Assembly: GCA_016873525.1 (NCBI GenBank)
Contig: VGXD01000062.1
Location: forward strand, 1-9,216
DNA: 9,216 bases
Reading direction: 5' to 3'
From: Nitrospira sp.
Lineage (GTDB): Bacteria; Nitrospirota; Nitrospiria; Nitrospirales; Nitrospiraceae
This document shows, piece by piece, positions 1 to 6,244 of this stretch (position 1 is its first letter; each line of letters starts with the position of its first letter). The notes beneath the pieces were generated by a model. That model ran no database searches. It was not told the DNA's origin and was given only the letters and a program-made list of their open reading frames with translations. Both the position numbers and the translations under genes were made by a program.

Positions 1-38
1 GCGAGATTCTCGCAACCATTGGGCATTTTTAAGGATTC

Positions 39-114
39 GGGCGGATAGCTCAGTTGGGAGAGCGCTGCCCTTACAAGGCAGAGGTCACAGGTTCGATCCC
101 TGTTCCGCCTACCA
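39..114 (+). tRNA. tRNA-Val (anticodon UAC)
   Basis: A full cloverleaf can be drawn. The 7-bp acceptor stem pairs 39-45 with 104-110, with one terminal G-U. The D arm contains the GCTC/GAGC-type stem. A 5-bp anticodon stem (CTGCC/GGCAG) encloses loop CTTACAA, whose anticodon TAC reads GUA (valine). The T arm is ACAGG-TTCGATC-CCTGT. The discriminator is A and CCA is encoded in the DNA. The total of 76 nt is normal for a class I tRNA. It delivers valine to GUA and probably other GUN codons by wobble. No promoter is evident in the 38 bases upstream that are visible. Confidence 0.97.
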
Positions 115-165
115 GCATTTTTGCGGAGCGGGAGCGAACCGGTCACTCAGAAATTTGCTGGTTGA

Positions 166-214
166 GGCGGATGCCCGGCCGGTGGGCCGGTCAGTGGGAT
201 AGAGGGGCATCGCC
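166..214 (+). other. Foldable GC-rich spacer element between the two tRNA genes
   Basis: The 139-bp spacer between tRNA-Val and tRNA-Asp (115-253) contains no credible ORF. Within it, GATGCCC (170-176) pairs with GGGCATC (205-211). The stem extends as GGC (166-168) with GCC (212-214) if G169 is bulged. Inside, GGCC (177-180) can pair with GGCC (185-188) across a GGTG loop. No T-tract follows, so it is not a standard intrinsic terminator. It may be a processing structure in a tRNA precursor or chance pairing in GC-rich DNA. There is no direct evidence for function. Confidence 0.25.
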
Positions 215-253
215 GTTGATAATCCGCGCATGATCTTTTCCGGTTAGGTTAAT

Positions 254-332
254 GGGGCCGTCGTTCAGCCTGGTTTAGGACGCCAGATTGTCAATCTGGA
301 GGTCGCGGGTTCAAATCCCGTCGGCCCCGCCA
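254..332 (+). tRNA. tRNA-Asp (anticodon GUC)
   Basis: The cloverleaf is complete. Acceptor strand GGGGCCG (254-260) pairs with CGGCCCC (322-328). The anticodon stem CCAGA/TCTGG encloses loop TTGTCAA, giving anticodon GTC, which reads GAC and GAU (aspartate). The T arm is GCGGG-TTCAAAT-CCCGT. The discriminator is G, the expected identity base for Asp, and CCA is encoded. At 79 nt it is slightly long because the D loop is about 11 nt (AGCCTGGTTTA). It lies 78 bp upstream of tolQ on the same strand and could share a precursor transcript with tRNA-Val. Confidence 0.97.
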
Positions 333-335
333 TTT

Positions 336-375
336 ACCCCCAGCGGAGGAACAAGAGAGTGAATCCGTTGGGGGT
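336..375 (+). promoter_or_regulatory. Strong hairpin in the tolQ leader
   Basis: Bases 336-347 (ACCCCCAGCGGA) pair with 364-375 (TCCGTTGGGGGT). This gives 12 consecutive pairs with one G-U wobble around a 16-nt purine-rich loop. It starts 3 nt after the tRNA-Asp CCA and ends 14 nt before the tolQ Shine-Dalgarno. No T-tract follows, so it is not a canonical intrinsic terminator. It could be an RNase processing signal that frees tRNA-Asp from the mRNA, a weak terminator separating tRNA and operon transcription, or a translational control element. The pairing is seen directly; the role is inferred. Confidence 0.4.
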
Positions 376-391
376 TGTGCCATTCTCGTAG
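359..391 (+). CDS. Possible 10-codon leader peptide upstream of tolQ
   Basis: A GTG at 359 begins a 10-codon frame (M/V-N-P-L-G-V-V-P-F-S) ending with TAG at 389-391. A good Shine-Dalgarno, GGAGGA at 345-350, lies 8 nt upstream. The stop codon overlaps the AGGAGG tolQ ribosome-binding site (390-395). The start-side SD sits in the 5' arm and loop of the leader hairpin, and the frame runs through the 3' arm. Translating ribosomes would therefore melt the hairpin and end at the tolQ RBS. No amino acid is enriched as in classical attenuators. Such short frames arise by chance, so this is a weak call. Confidence 0.2.
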   Translation: MNPLGVVPFS

Positions 392-397
392 GAGGAG
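390..397 (+). promoter_or_regulatory. Ribosome-binding site of tolQ
   Basis: AGGAGGAG is a near-perfect Shine-Dalgarno and the only strong one before tolQ. It lies 13 nt before the ATG at 411 and 16 nt before the ATG at 414, which is longer than usual. No in-frame start lies closer. It argues against the in-frame TTG at 375, which lies upstream of this site and inside the leader hairpin. Confidence 0.6.
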
Positions 398-410
398 ACG
401 CGCTAGAGTA

Positions 411-1133
411 ATGATGTTTCAGGCCGGTCCCATTGGACTCGTGGGTTCGCTCGGGGCGGTTTCAAAAGTCGTTCTGTTGCTTCTCTTCTTCTTCTCGGTC
501 ATTTCCTGGTCTATTATTATCTTCAAATGGCGAGCCTTCCGTGCCTGCGACGAGGAAGACAAGCGCTTCCTCAATGCCTATGGACGGACGCAAGAAAAAG
601 ACGAAGTCTGTCGCTTCGCGAAGCGCTTGACGGCCAGTCCCATTGCCGCGGTCTTTCTCGGCATTTCCGATCGCCTTCCCACGGAGGCAAGCGAGGCAGG
701 CCCCGAGGCGAAGCCTCAGCGCGCCGCGAAACCGTCCAGCGACAGCGCCGGCGTCGATCCTCAATACTTGGAGCGGGTCGTCACGCACATCATGCAGGAT
801 CAAATCTCCACGCAGGAGGCCTACCTGCCCTTTCTGGCCACGACGGGGAACATTACGCCCTTCATCGGGCTGCTGGGCACCGTGTTGGGGATCATCGACG
901 CGTTCGGAGAGATCGGCAAACAGGGCACGGCCAGTATTTCCGCCGTTGCGCCGGGGGTGGCGGAGGCGCTTGTCGCGACGGCCGCCGGTTTGTTTACGGC
1001 CATCCCGGCGGTGATCGCCTACAACTACTATCTGACCAGAATCAGGCGGACCACCTTCCGGGCCGAGGCCTTCAGCATCGAATTCCTCAATTCGCTTCGC
1101 CCACAGGCCAAGACGGCGGGGGGACGCAAGTGA
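411..1133 (+). CDS. tolQ: TolQ, proton-channel subunit of the Tol-Pal motor (MotA/TolQ/ExbB family)
   Basis: This 240-residue protein matches the family length of about 230. Residues 16-39 are the first membrane helix, followed by a large cytoplasmic loop. Residues about 149-168 (FIGLLGTVLGIIDAF) and 181-206 (VAPGVAEALVATAAGLF) are the second and third helices, with the conserved threonines near 157 and 190 that line the proton path. In the family, five TolQ subunits surround two TolR and use the proton gradient to energise TolA. The cytoplasmic loop has an Ala/Pro/Glu-rich insert around residues 91-113. The start is set at the first of two tandem ATGs after the Shine-Dalgarno; a TTG 36 nt upstream would add an Arg-rich stretch that looks non-coding. 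It overlaps tolR by 4 nt. ExbB is the alternative name, but the neighbouring tolB and pal favour TolQ. Confidence 0.93.
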   Translation: MMFQAGPIGLVGSLGAVSKVVLLLLFFFSVISWSIIIFKWRAFRACDEEDKRFLNAYGRTQEKDEVCRFAKRLTASPIAAVFLGISDRLPTEASEAGPEAKPQRAAKPSSDSAGVDPQYLERVVTHIMQDQISTQEAYLPFLATTGNITPFIGLLGTVLGIIDAFGEIGKQGTASISAVAPGVAEALVATAAGLFTAIPAVIAYNYYLTRIRRTTFRAEAFSIEFLNSLRPQAKTAGGRK

Positions 1134-1576
1134 TCTTTGAAACCCGCCAGCGCCGGTTCATGGCCGAGATCAACGTCGTTCCCCTCGTGGACGTGGTGCT
1201 CGTCCTGCTGATTATCTTCATGGTGACGGCGCCCATGCTCTATCGCGGGATGGACATCAAGCTGCCCACGTCCACGAGCAACACGATCAAGCCGGAAGAA
1301 CGGATCGTGTTGACCGTCGAGCGGGATCAAAAAGTGTACGTGGATAAGGAGCCGGTGCCGCTGGCGCAACTGGAAGGCAAGCTGCGGGACGCCAAGTCGC
1401 GCAATGCCGAGGTGTCGGTCTTCCTCCGTGCCGACCGCGACGTCCCTTATGGGATGGTTGTGCAGGTCATGGACGGGGTGAAGCGGGCCGGGATCGAGAA
1501 ACTGGGGATGGTGACGGACCCTACCGGGCCGGAGCGTGTGACCGACAATCCGATCCGGGAACGACGGGCGCCGTAA
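1130..1576 (+). CDS. tolR: TolR, inner-membrane motor subunit (ExbD/TolR family)
   Basis: This 148-residue protein has a short cytoplasmic N-terminus, one membrane helix at about 17-36 (VPLVDVVLVLLIIFMVTAP) and a periplasmic domain. Asp21 in the helix is the conserved protonatable residue. The C-terminal segment FLRADRDVPYGMVVQVMD is the usual ExbD/TolR signature. TolR sits inside the TolQ ring and couples proton flow to TolA. The GTG at 1130 overlaps the tolQ stop as GTGA, implying translational coupling, with a G-rich stretch as a weak Shine-Dalgarno. An internal ATG at 1160 would leave almost nothing before the helix, so GTG is preferred. The tail after residue 132 is charged and not conserved as far as I can judge. 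Confidence 0.92.
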   Translation: MIFETRQRRFMAEINVVPLVDVVLVLLIIFMVTAPMLYRGMDIKLPTSTSNTIKPEERIVLTVERDQKVYVDKEPVPLAQLEGKLRDAKSRNAEVSVFLRADRDVPYGMVVQVMDGVKRAGIEKLGMVTDPTGPERVTDNPIRERRAP

Positions 1577-1635
1577 GCGGTGGGATGGTTATCGGGGCCG
1601 TCGAGGCGCGCGCGTATCGTGTCACGTGAGTTGAG

Positions 1636-2745
1636 ATGGCAGTTGAATTCTATCCGAACCTGCTCACGCTGTCGGGAGTGCGGCATCAGCCGGTTACGCC
1701 GGCTCGATGGACGCTCCTCGTCTCGCTGGCCCTGCACCTCTGTGTCTTGGCGCTGGTCGTCGGCTTCCATACGTCTCCTCGCATGGAACGTCCGCTGGCG
1801 TCGTATCAGGTCTCGCTGGTCAGGCTCTCGACGCCCAGCCAGGCCCCTGTCCCTGCTCCCCAGCGTGCCGTTGAACAGGAACAAGCCGTCCGCGCCGCCG
1901 AACCGACTCGGCCATCCGAGCAAGACTCGTCGCCCGTTGCGCTTCCTCCGGCGCCAGTCCAGCAGCGGTCGGCCGGTTCGTTGCGGCAGCCGGCCAAGCA
2001 GGCGGCTCCGGCTCCGGTGCCGGTGAGGCCGACCGCGCCGAAAGCGGCGCCGCTCCCCCCTGCGGCCGCTCCTCAAGAGCTTCGTGAGGTCCGGCATCAG
2101 GCCGAGAATCCCTTGCGGGACGTGCTGCGCGGCATCGAACTGCCGCCGGAGGCGCCGAAGTTGGGGGCTGCGAATCCGGCGCCTCCGGTGACGAGCAAGG
2201 CCCTGCCGGCGCAGAGTCAAAAGGATATGCAGAAGCTGTTGGGCAACCTGACGGTGCCGGATCAGGCCAGTCGTTCGCAGGCCGCCCCGCCGGTCAGTCA
2301 GCCTCGCAAAGCCTTGTCGGAAGACGTGGCCAGGCAGTTGCAGGCGTTGCAGCAGCCGAGGCCTTCCGAGGCCCGTCAGGCCGAGGCGCCGTCGCAACAG
2401 GCCAAGGTGCCTGCGGCGAAGACGCCGGATGTGGCGATCAACGTGCCGGGTGTCGCGCCCAACCTCTATCTGGCACGGGTCCAGAGTAAGATCAGCAGCC
2501 AGTGGATCGCGCCTCCGGTCGACCTGACGGGGAAGACGCTGCGGGTGGTCATTCGATTCCGGCTGGATCGATCCGGCTCCGTCAGCAACGTCGTGGTCGA
2601 GACGACATCCGGCAATGGGTACTACGACGATGCCGGTCGGCGCGCGGTGCTGAAAGCCGATCCGCTGCCGCCGTTCCCGAAGGACATGACGGAGCTGTAC
2701 CTGGACACGCATTTCAGTTTCACGGTGGGAGAGGATGTCGGGTAA
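1636..2745 (+). CDS. tolA: TolA/TonB-like periplasm-spanning protein with TonB C-terminal domain
   Basis: The 369 residues fall into three parts. A cytoplasmic tail of about 24 residues leads to one membrane helix (25-44) carrying the S-x3-H pattern (Ser30, His34) that in TonB and TolA contacts the TolQ/ExbB motor. Residues 60-270 are a Pro/Ala/Gln-rich linker. Residues 275-369 form a TonB/TolA C-terminal domain (LARVQSKISSQWIAPP, later VVIRFRLDRSGSVSNVVVE). Position between tolR and tolB makes TolA the likely role: passing motor force to TolB and Pal. The Pro-rich linker resembles TonB more than the long Ala/Lys/Glu helix of enterobacterial TolA. An in-frame stop at 1627 forces a start at or after 1636. 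The Shine-Dalgarno there is weak, after a 59-bp gap from tolR. Confidence 0.82.
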   Translation: MAVEFYPNLLTLSGVRHQPVTPARWTLLVSLALHLCVLALVVGFHTSPRMERPLASYQVSLVRLSTPSQAPVPAPQRAVEQEQAVRAAEPTRPSEQDSSPVALPPAPVQQRSAGSLRQPAKQAAPAPVPVRPTAPKAAPLPPAAAPQELREVRHQAENPLRDVLRGIELPPEAPKLGAANPAPPVTSKALPAQSQKDMQKLLGNLTVPDQASRSQAAPPVSQPRKALSEDVARQLQALQQPRPSEARQAEAPSQQAKVPAAKTPDVAINVPGVAPNLYLARVQSKISSQWIAPPVDLTGKTLRVVIRFRLDRSGSVSNVVVETTSGNGYYDDAGRRAVLKADPLPPFPKDMTELYLDTHFSFTVGEDVG

Positions 2746-2748
2746 ACA

Positions 2749-4053
2749 ATGAAACGCGCCGTCCCCATGATAGGGTTGTTGCTTGGCATCGGGCTGCTCG
2801 GCTTGATCGAGGGCAAGGCCGCGGAGGTGTTCCTGGAGGCCACCCGTCCGGATTTTCAGAAAATCCCGATCGCGGTGCTGGGGTTCCAGGACGAGGCGAA
2901 GGCGAACCGGCCGGACGATCGCGTGGCGGAGGTGTTGAAGGCGGACCTCCGCCGGTCCCAGATCTTTGCCGTCGCCGACACCGCCAAGCTGGGAATCAAG
3001 CCGGCCGACCTGAACGATCCGCAACGAGCGGCGCTCAAGCGGGTCTCCGACAGCGGGGTGACGGCGGCGGTCTGGGGCAAGCTCGCCATGCGGGAGGACG
3101 ACCTGGTCTTGGAGGGCTATGTCTACGACGATGTCAAAAACGACGGCGTCGTCGGAAAACGGTACGTCGGCGCCCCTTCCGTGCTTCGCCTGATGACGCA
3201 TCGCCTGGCGGACGAGCTGGTCTTCCGCTATACCGGCGAGCAGGGGATTGCCAGGACCAAGATCGCGTTTGTGTCGGAGCAGGGAGGCAGCCGCGAGCTG
3301 TTCGTCATGGACTACGACGGCTTCGCCCCCAGGCAGATCTCGGCCGACGGGTTCATCAATCTCATGCCACGGTGGTCTCCGGACCGGCGCTTCGTGGCTT
3401 TTACCGCCTATCACGGCCGCAGCAAGCAGACCATCGACGTGATCGAGCTGGCGACGGGCAAGCGTTCGACGGTGGTCTCGCTGGCCGGTTTGAACATCAC
3501 CCCGGCCTATTCGCCGGACGGAAGCGAGCTGGCCTTTGCGACGAGCCATGACGGCAATTCGGAGATCTATAAGCTGAACGTTCAAAACAAGGCGCTCACG
3601 AGGCTGACGACGCACTCGTCGGGGGACCTCTCGCCTTCCTGGTCGCCCACCGGCCGTGAAATGGTCTTCGTGTCTGATCGGGGCGGCGGGCCGCAGCTCT
3701 ATTTGATGAGCGCGGATGGGTCGGACGTGAGGCGGCTGACGTTTGAGGGCGACTACAATGCGGCGCCGGCCTGGTCTCCCAGAGGCAACTGGATTGCCTA
3801 CGTGTGCCGGACCGAGGACAAACAATACAAGTTGTGCGTGATTGCCCCCGACGGGCAGAAGCGCATGCAGCTGACGACCGGGACCGGGGTCGATGACTCC
3901 CCTTCCTGGTCGCCGGACGGACGGCATTTGGTCTTCAGCTCGACGAACGACGGCAAGAACCATCTCTATATGATCAATAGCGACGGGACCGAACTGGAAC
4001 GGCTGACCTCCGGAGGGACGCATCACAGCTCCCCCTCCTGGTCTCCGGCTTAG
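2749..4053 (+). CDS. tolB: TolB, periplasmic beta-propeller protein of Tol-Pal
   Basis: At 434 residues the length matches the family (about 430). Residues 1-24 or 25 are a Sec signal peptide (MKRAVPMIGLLLGIGLLGL, then EGKAA). The mature N-terminal tail, which in the family binds TolA, leads into a D1 domain to about residue 160. After that come six PxWSP/PxYSP PD40 motifs, at about 207, 252, 296, 340, 385 and 429, forming the six-bladed propeller that binds Pal. The protein ends right after the last motif (PSWSPA), as is normal for this fold, so it is not truncated. The ATG lies 3 bp after the tolA stop, indicating co-translation. A purine-rich stretch ending in GAGAGG, about 15 nt upstream, is a distant Shine-Dalgarno. 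Confidence 0.95.
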   Translation: MKRAVPMIGLLLGIGLLGLIEGKAAEVFLEATRPDFQKIPIAVLGFQDEAKANRPDDRVAEVLKADLRRSQIFAVADTAKLGIKPADLNDPQRAALKRVSDSGVTAAVWGKLAMREDDLVLEGYVYDDVKNDGVVGKRYVGAPSVLRLMTHRLADELVFRYTGEQGIARTKIAFVSEQGGSRELFVMDYDGFAPRQISADGFINLMPRWSPDRRFVAFTAYHGRSKQTIDVIELATGKRSTVVSLAGLNITPAYSPDGSELAFATSHDGNSEIYKLNVQNKALTRLTTHSSGDLSPSWSPTGREMVFVSDRGGGPQLYLMSADGSDVRRLTFEGDYNAAPAWSPRGNWIAYVCRTEDKQYKLCVIAPDGQKRMQLTTGTGVDDSPSWSPDGRHLVFSSTNDGKNHLYMINSDGTELERLTSGGTHHSSPSWSPA

Positions 4054-4102
4054 GCCGATCAACACGAGTGGCGTTTGGCCGGGTCGGCAATGTGCCAACA
4101 CG

Positions 4103-4108
4103 AAGGAG
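4103..4108 (+). promoter_or_regulatory. Ribosome-binding site of pal
   Basis: AAGGAG lies 7 nt before the ATG at 4116 and 10 nt before the ATG at 4119. It decides against the upstream in-frame GTG at 4068, which would add an Arg-rich stretch in front of a good signal peptide. The 62-bp tolB-pal gap also carries a direct repeat CAACACGA (4060-4067 and 4096-4103) of unknown meaning. Confidence 0.75.
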
Positions 4109-4115
4109 ACGAAGG

Positions 4116-4784
4116 ATGATGAAACAACTACACGCGGCTTCCGTGATGGGGGCGCTTGGGGCTCTCTTGATCCTGGCTCCGGGTTGCAGCAAGCAGCTCG
4201 AGACCAAGTCCGGCTCAGCGGAGTTTGAGCAGGGCGCAGCCAAGCCGGCAAGCCCAGACAAGGGACCGGCTGGGCAGGGGCAGGGGCAGGGGAATGGACC
4301 GTTGAAGGGGTTTGAGCCTGCCGCGCCGGGCAAGGCCCTGAGCGAGGAGCGTTCTTCGGACGGCATCGTGGTGGCCAAGGCCGACTCGTCCGATGCGGCC
4401 AGGCGGCAGGCGGAAGAATTACAGAAGGACCAGGCCGCGACAGCCCAGGCCGGGCTCAAGGACATCTACTTTGCCTACGACTCGTGGAAGATTACGGATG
4501 ACGCCAGGCAGGCGCTGATTCTCGATGCCGAATGGATGAAGACCAACAAGTCCAAGTCGGTCATTGTCGAAGGCCATTGCGATGAGCGGGGCACGCAGGC
4601 CTACAATCTCGTTCTGGGGGAAAAACGAGCCAAGGCGGCCCGCAGCTACCTGGTCGAATTGGGAGTGGGGAAGGATCGGTTGAGCGTTGCCTCCTTTGGG
4701 AAGGAGCGGCCGGTTTGTCAGGACCACGCCGAGTCTTGTTACCAGCAAAATCGCCGCGCGCACATCGTCATCAAGGCCCAGTGA
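4116..4784 (+). CDS. pal: Pal, peptidoglycan-associated outer-membrane lipoprotein
   Basis: This 222-residue protein has a lipoprotein signal peptide ending at Cys24 (ILAPGC). Ser at +2 is compatible with outer-membrane sorting. Residues 25-105 are a low-complexity, probably disordered tether, including a Gln-Gly repeat at about 54-59. Residues 113-222 form an OmpA-like peptidoglycan-binding domain: IYFAYDSWKI, the EGHCDERGT loop with Asp156, YNLVLGEKRAKAARSYL, and the NRRAHI Arg pair near 213. In the family these Asp and Arg residues grip the diaminopimelate of the peptide stem. Cys201 and Cys208 could form a disulfide. It is longer than E. coli Pal (173 residues) because of the tether. The lipobox is unusual in having Pro at -2 and Ala at -3. 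Pal anchors the outer membrane to the wall and is recycled by TolB. Confidence 0.94.
   Translation: MMKQLHAASVMGALGALLILAPGCSKQLETKSGSAEFEQGAAKPASPDKGPAGQGQGQGNGPLKGFEPAAPGKALSEERSSDGIVVAKADSSDAARRQAEELQKDQAATAQAGLKDIYFAYDSWKITDDARQALILDAEWMKTNKSKSVIVEGHCDERGTQAYNLVLGEKRAKAARSYLVELGVGKDRLSVASFGKERPVCQDHAESCYQQNRRAHIVIKAQ
4272..4292 (+). repeat. In-frame hexanucleotide repeat with G-quadruplex pattern in pal
   Basis: GGG is followed by three exact copies of CAGGGG (4275-4280, 4281-4286, 4287-4292). This gives four G-runs of at least 3 separated by 2-nt CA loops, which fits the standard G3+N1-7 quadruplex pattern on the coding strand and in the mRNA. Each unit encodes Gln-Gly, so loss or gain of units keeps the frame and only changes the length of the Pal tether. 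Confidence 0.8.
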
Positions 4785-4800
4785 AGCCGGTAGGTTGCAC

Positions 4801-6237
4801 ATGAGTGGAGAGCGGACATTGCCGATGATCGGTCGGGGCCAAGGCGCATCGAGCCGCAGGCTGGCGGGCTGGTTGGCGCTGGCGCTGGCGGCGCCCTTGT
4901 TGGGGACCGGCTGCCTGGCCCAGCAGGCGGATCTGATGAAGGTCAGCCATGACCTGGACAAGAAGATTGCCAGGCTGGATCAGAAAGAAAAGGATATCGA
5001 GCAGGCCATCCAGCGAGCCAACGAGGCCAGCGCAAGACTGCACCAAGACGTGAGCGAGCTGCGCGATGAAGACGTGACGGCGTTGCGAGGCGGGTTGGAC
5101 AAGGGCGCCCACGAACGCAGCGCCATGCGTAGCCGACTGGACGATCTGGAACATCAGTCCGGGCGACGCCTGTCGGGGCTCGAACACGCGACCAAGGAGC
5201 AGGCCGCCGCGCAGAAGGCGGACCGCGAACGGATGCAGCAGGAGTTGGAGAAGCTCAATGCCGGTGTGGCGACTTTGAGCGCCGGAATCTTAGCCGCGAC
5301 CAAGGGCTTGGAAGGGCGGTTGCAGGAACAAGACAAGTCCCTGGCCGCCGCCGATGGGCAGAAACAGGCCCTGGCCGAGCGGGTCGGTCAATTGGGCCAT
5401 GCGCTCGAAGAGTTCAAGGTCGCCCTCAATGGATTGGGAGACAAACTGCTCCAGCAGGAACAGCGCGCGAACGAGCTGGCGGGGAAAGTGGACGCGGATG
5501 CCAAGGCGACGTCGGCCTATTTGGCCGAGGTGAGCAAGGGGCTGGCCGGTCTGGCGAAGGCGCTGGAGACGGTGGGCGCGAACCTCGCCGCGAAGACGGA
5601 AGAGCAGGACCGCCGTATCGACGACCTGGCCAAGGCGGTGCAAGCCGGCCCTGCCCAAGGCGCACCCAAGCCGCGAGGCGGGAAGGAGCCGGGGGGCAAG
5701 CATGGTTCGGGGAAAGTGGGCCAGGCCGGCGACGAGTCGATGAAGGTGGCGTCTCAATCGGCGCCGGTCCCGAGTCCCATGGCTGCGCCGGCCACGGAAC
5801 CGGCCGTGGATACGCGCTCGAACGACCATCGAGGCGGAGCGGAGGCCGGGCCTGCGCCGGCGCGGGAGGACTATGACCGCAGCATGCAGAAGTTCAAGCA
5901 GGGGGATTTGAACGGCGCGTTGCAGGGATTTTCCCATTTCCTCGCGCAGCACCCGACCTCCGACCTGGCTTCCAATGCCCAGTACTGGCTGGGCGAATGC
6001 TACTATGGGAAAAAAGAGTACGAGCGGGCGATCGAGGCCTACGACCGCGTCAAGCAGCAGTACCCGACGAGCGAGAAGGTGCCGGCCGCGCTGCTGAAAA
6101 AAGGATTCGCCTATCTGGCGTTGAAGGACCGCGGGCTGGCGTCATCGACGCTTCGGCAAGTCGTGGACGCCTATCCCAAGAGTCCCGAGGCCGACAAGGC
6201 CTTGGATAAGTTGGCCCAACTCAAACAACCCAGGTAA
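4801..6237 (+). CDS. cpoB: CpoB/YbgF-type lipoprotein with a long coiled-coil stalk and TPR C-terminus
   Basis: This 478-residue protein is much longer than E. coli CpoB (about 263). It has an n-region with an Arg pair and a hydrophobic stretch ending at a lipobox-like GTGC with Cys38. Residues about 44-280 are Gln/Glu/Lys/Ala-rich with regular Leu spacing, as in a long coiled coil. Residues 281-355 are a Gly/Pro/Ala linker with basic patches. Residues 357-478 are a YbgF-type TPR domain (YWLGECYYGKKEYERAIEAY and two more helical pairs), as in the tol_pal_ybgF family. CpoB in E. coli coordinates Tol with peptidoglycan synthase PBP1B; the same role is inferred here. Start 4801 is favoured by its position 16 bp after pal and a weak AGG before it; ATG 4825 is possible and would also keep the signal. 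Confidence 0.85.
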   Translation: MSGERTLPMIGRGQGASSRRLAGWLALALAAPLLGTGCLAQQADLMKVSHDLDKKIARLDQKEKDIEQAIQRANEASARLHQDVSELRDEDVTALRGGLDKGAHERSAMRSRLDDLEHQSGRRLSGLEHATKEQAAAQKADRERMQQELEKLNAGVATLSAGILAATKGLEGRLQEQDKSLAAADGQKQALAERVGQLGHALEEFKVALNGLGDKLLQQEQRANELAGKVDADAKATSAYLAEVSKGLAGLAKALETVGANLAAKTEEQDRRIDDLAKAVQAGPAQGAPKPRGGKEPGGKHGSGKVGQAGDESMKVASQSAPVPSPMAAPATEPAVDTRSNDHRGGAEAGPAPAREDYDRSMQKFKQGDLNGALQGFSHFLAQHPTSDLASNAQYWLGECYYGKKEYERAIEAYDRVKQQYPTSEKVPAALLKKGFAYLALKDRGLASSTLRQVVDAYPKSPEADKALDKLAQLKQPR

Positions 6238-6244
6238 GAAGACT

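Noticed and set aside
1..18. Possible 3' end of another tRNA (ends in ACCA) at the window start
   Set aside because: Placing an acceptor strand before CCA leaves the T-stem without the invariant C at its 3' strand start, and the 5' half is outside the window.
1..30. GCGAG-ATT-CTCGC hairpin followed by TTTTT as a terminator
   Set aside because: The stem is only 5 bp and the T-run starts 12 nt after it, so it does not fit an intrinsic terminator.
216..250. Promoter for tRNA-Asp with TTGATA as -35
   Set aside because: No acceptable -10 lies 16-18 bp downstream; the nearest candidate, TAGGTT, is about 23 bp away.
375..410. Upstream TTG start for tolQ
   Set aside because: It would add an Arg-rich stretch unlike TolQ N-termini and places the only strong Shine-Dalgarno inside the gene.
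4054..4115. Short inverted repeats in the tolB-pal gap (GCCGA/TCGGC, TTGGC/GCCAA) as a terminator
   Set aside because: The stems are 5 bp, mutually exclusive and lack a T-tract; the gene order favours read-through.
1447..4251. A 934-codon open frame on the minus strand across tolR, tolA, tolB and the start of pal
   Set aside because: Its translation is Arg/His/Pro/Leu-rich without domains, while the plus strand holds well-recognised proteins throughout. Long antisense frames are expected opposite GC-rich genes.
4687..4800. Upstream start for the first CpoB inside pal
   Set aside because: This would overlap the pal domain in another frame and bury the signal peptide; ATG 4801 fits the lipoprotein signal.
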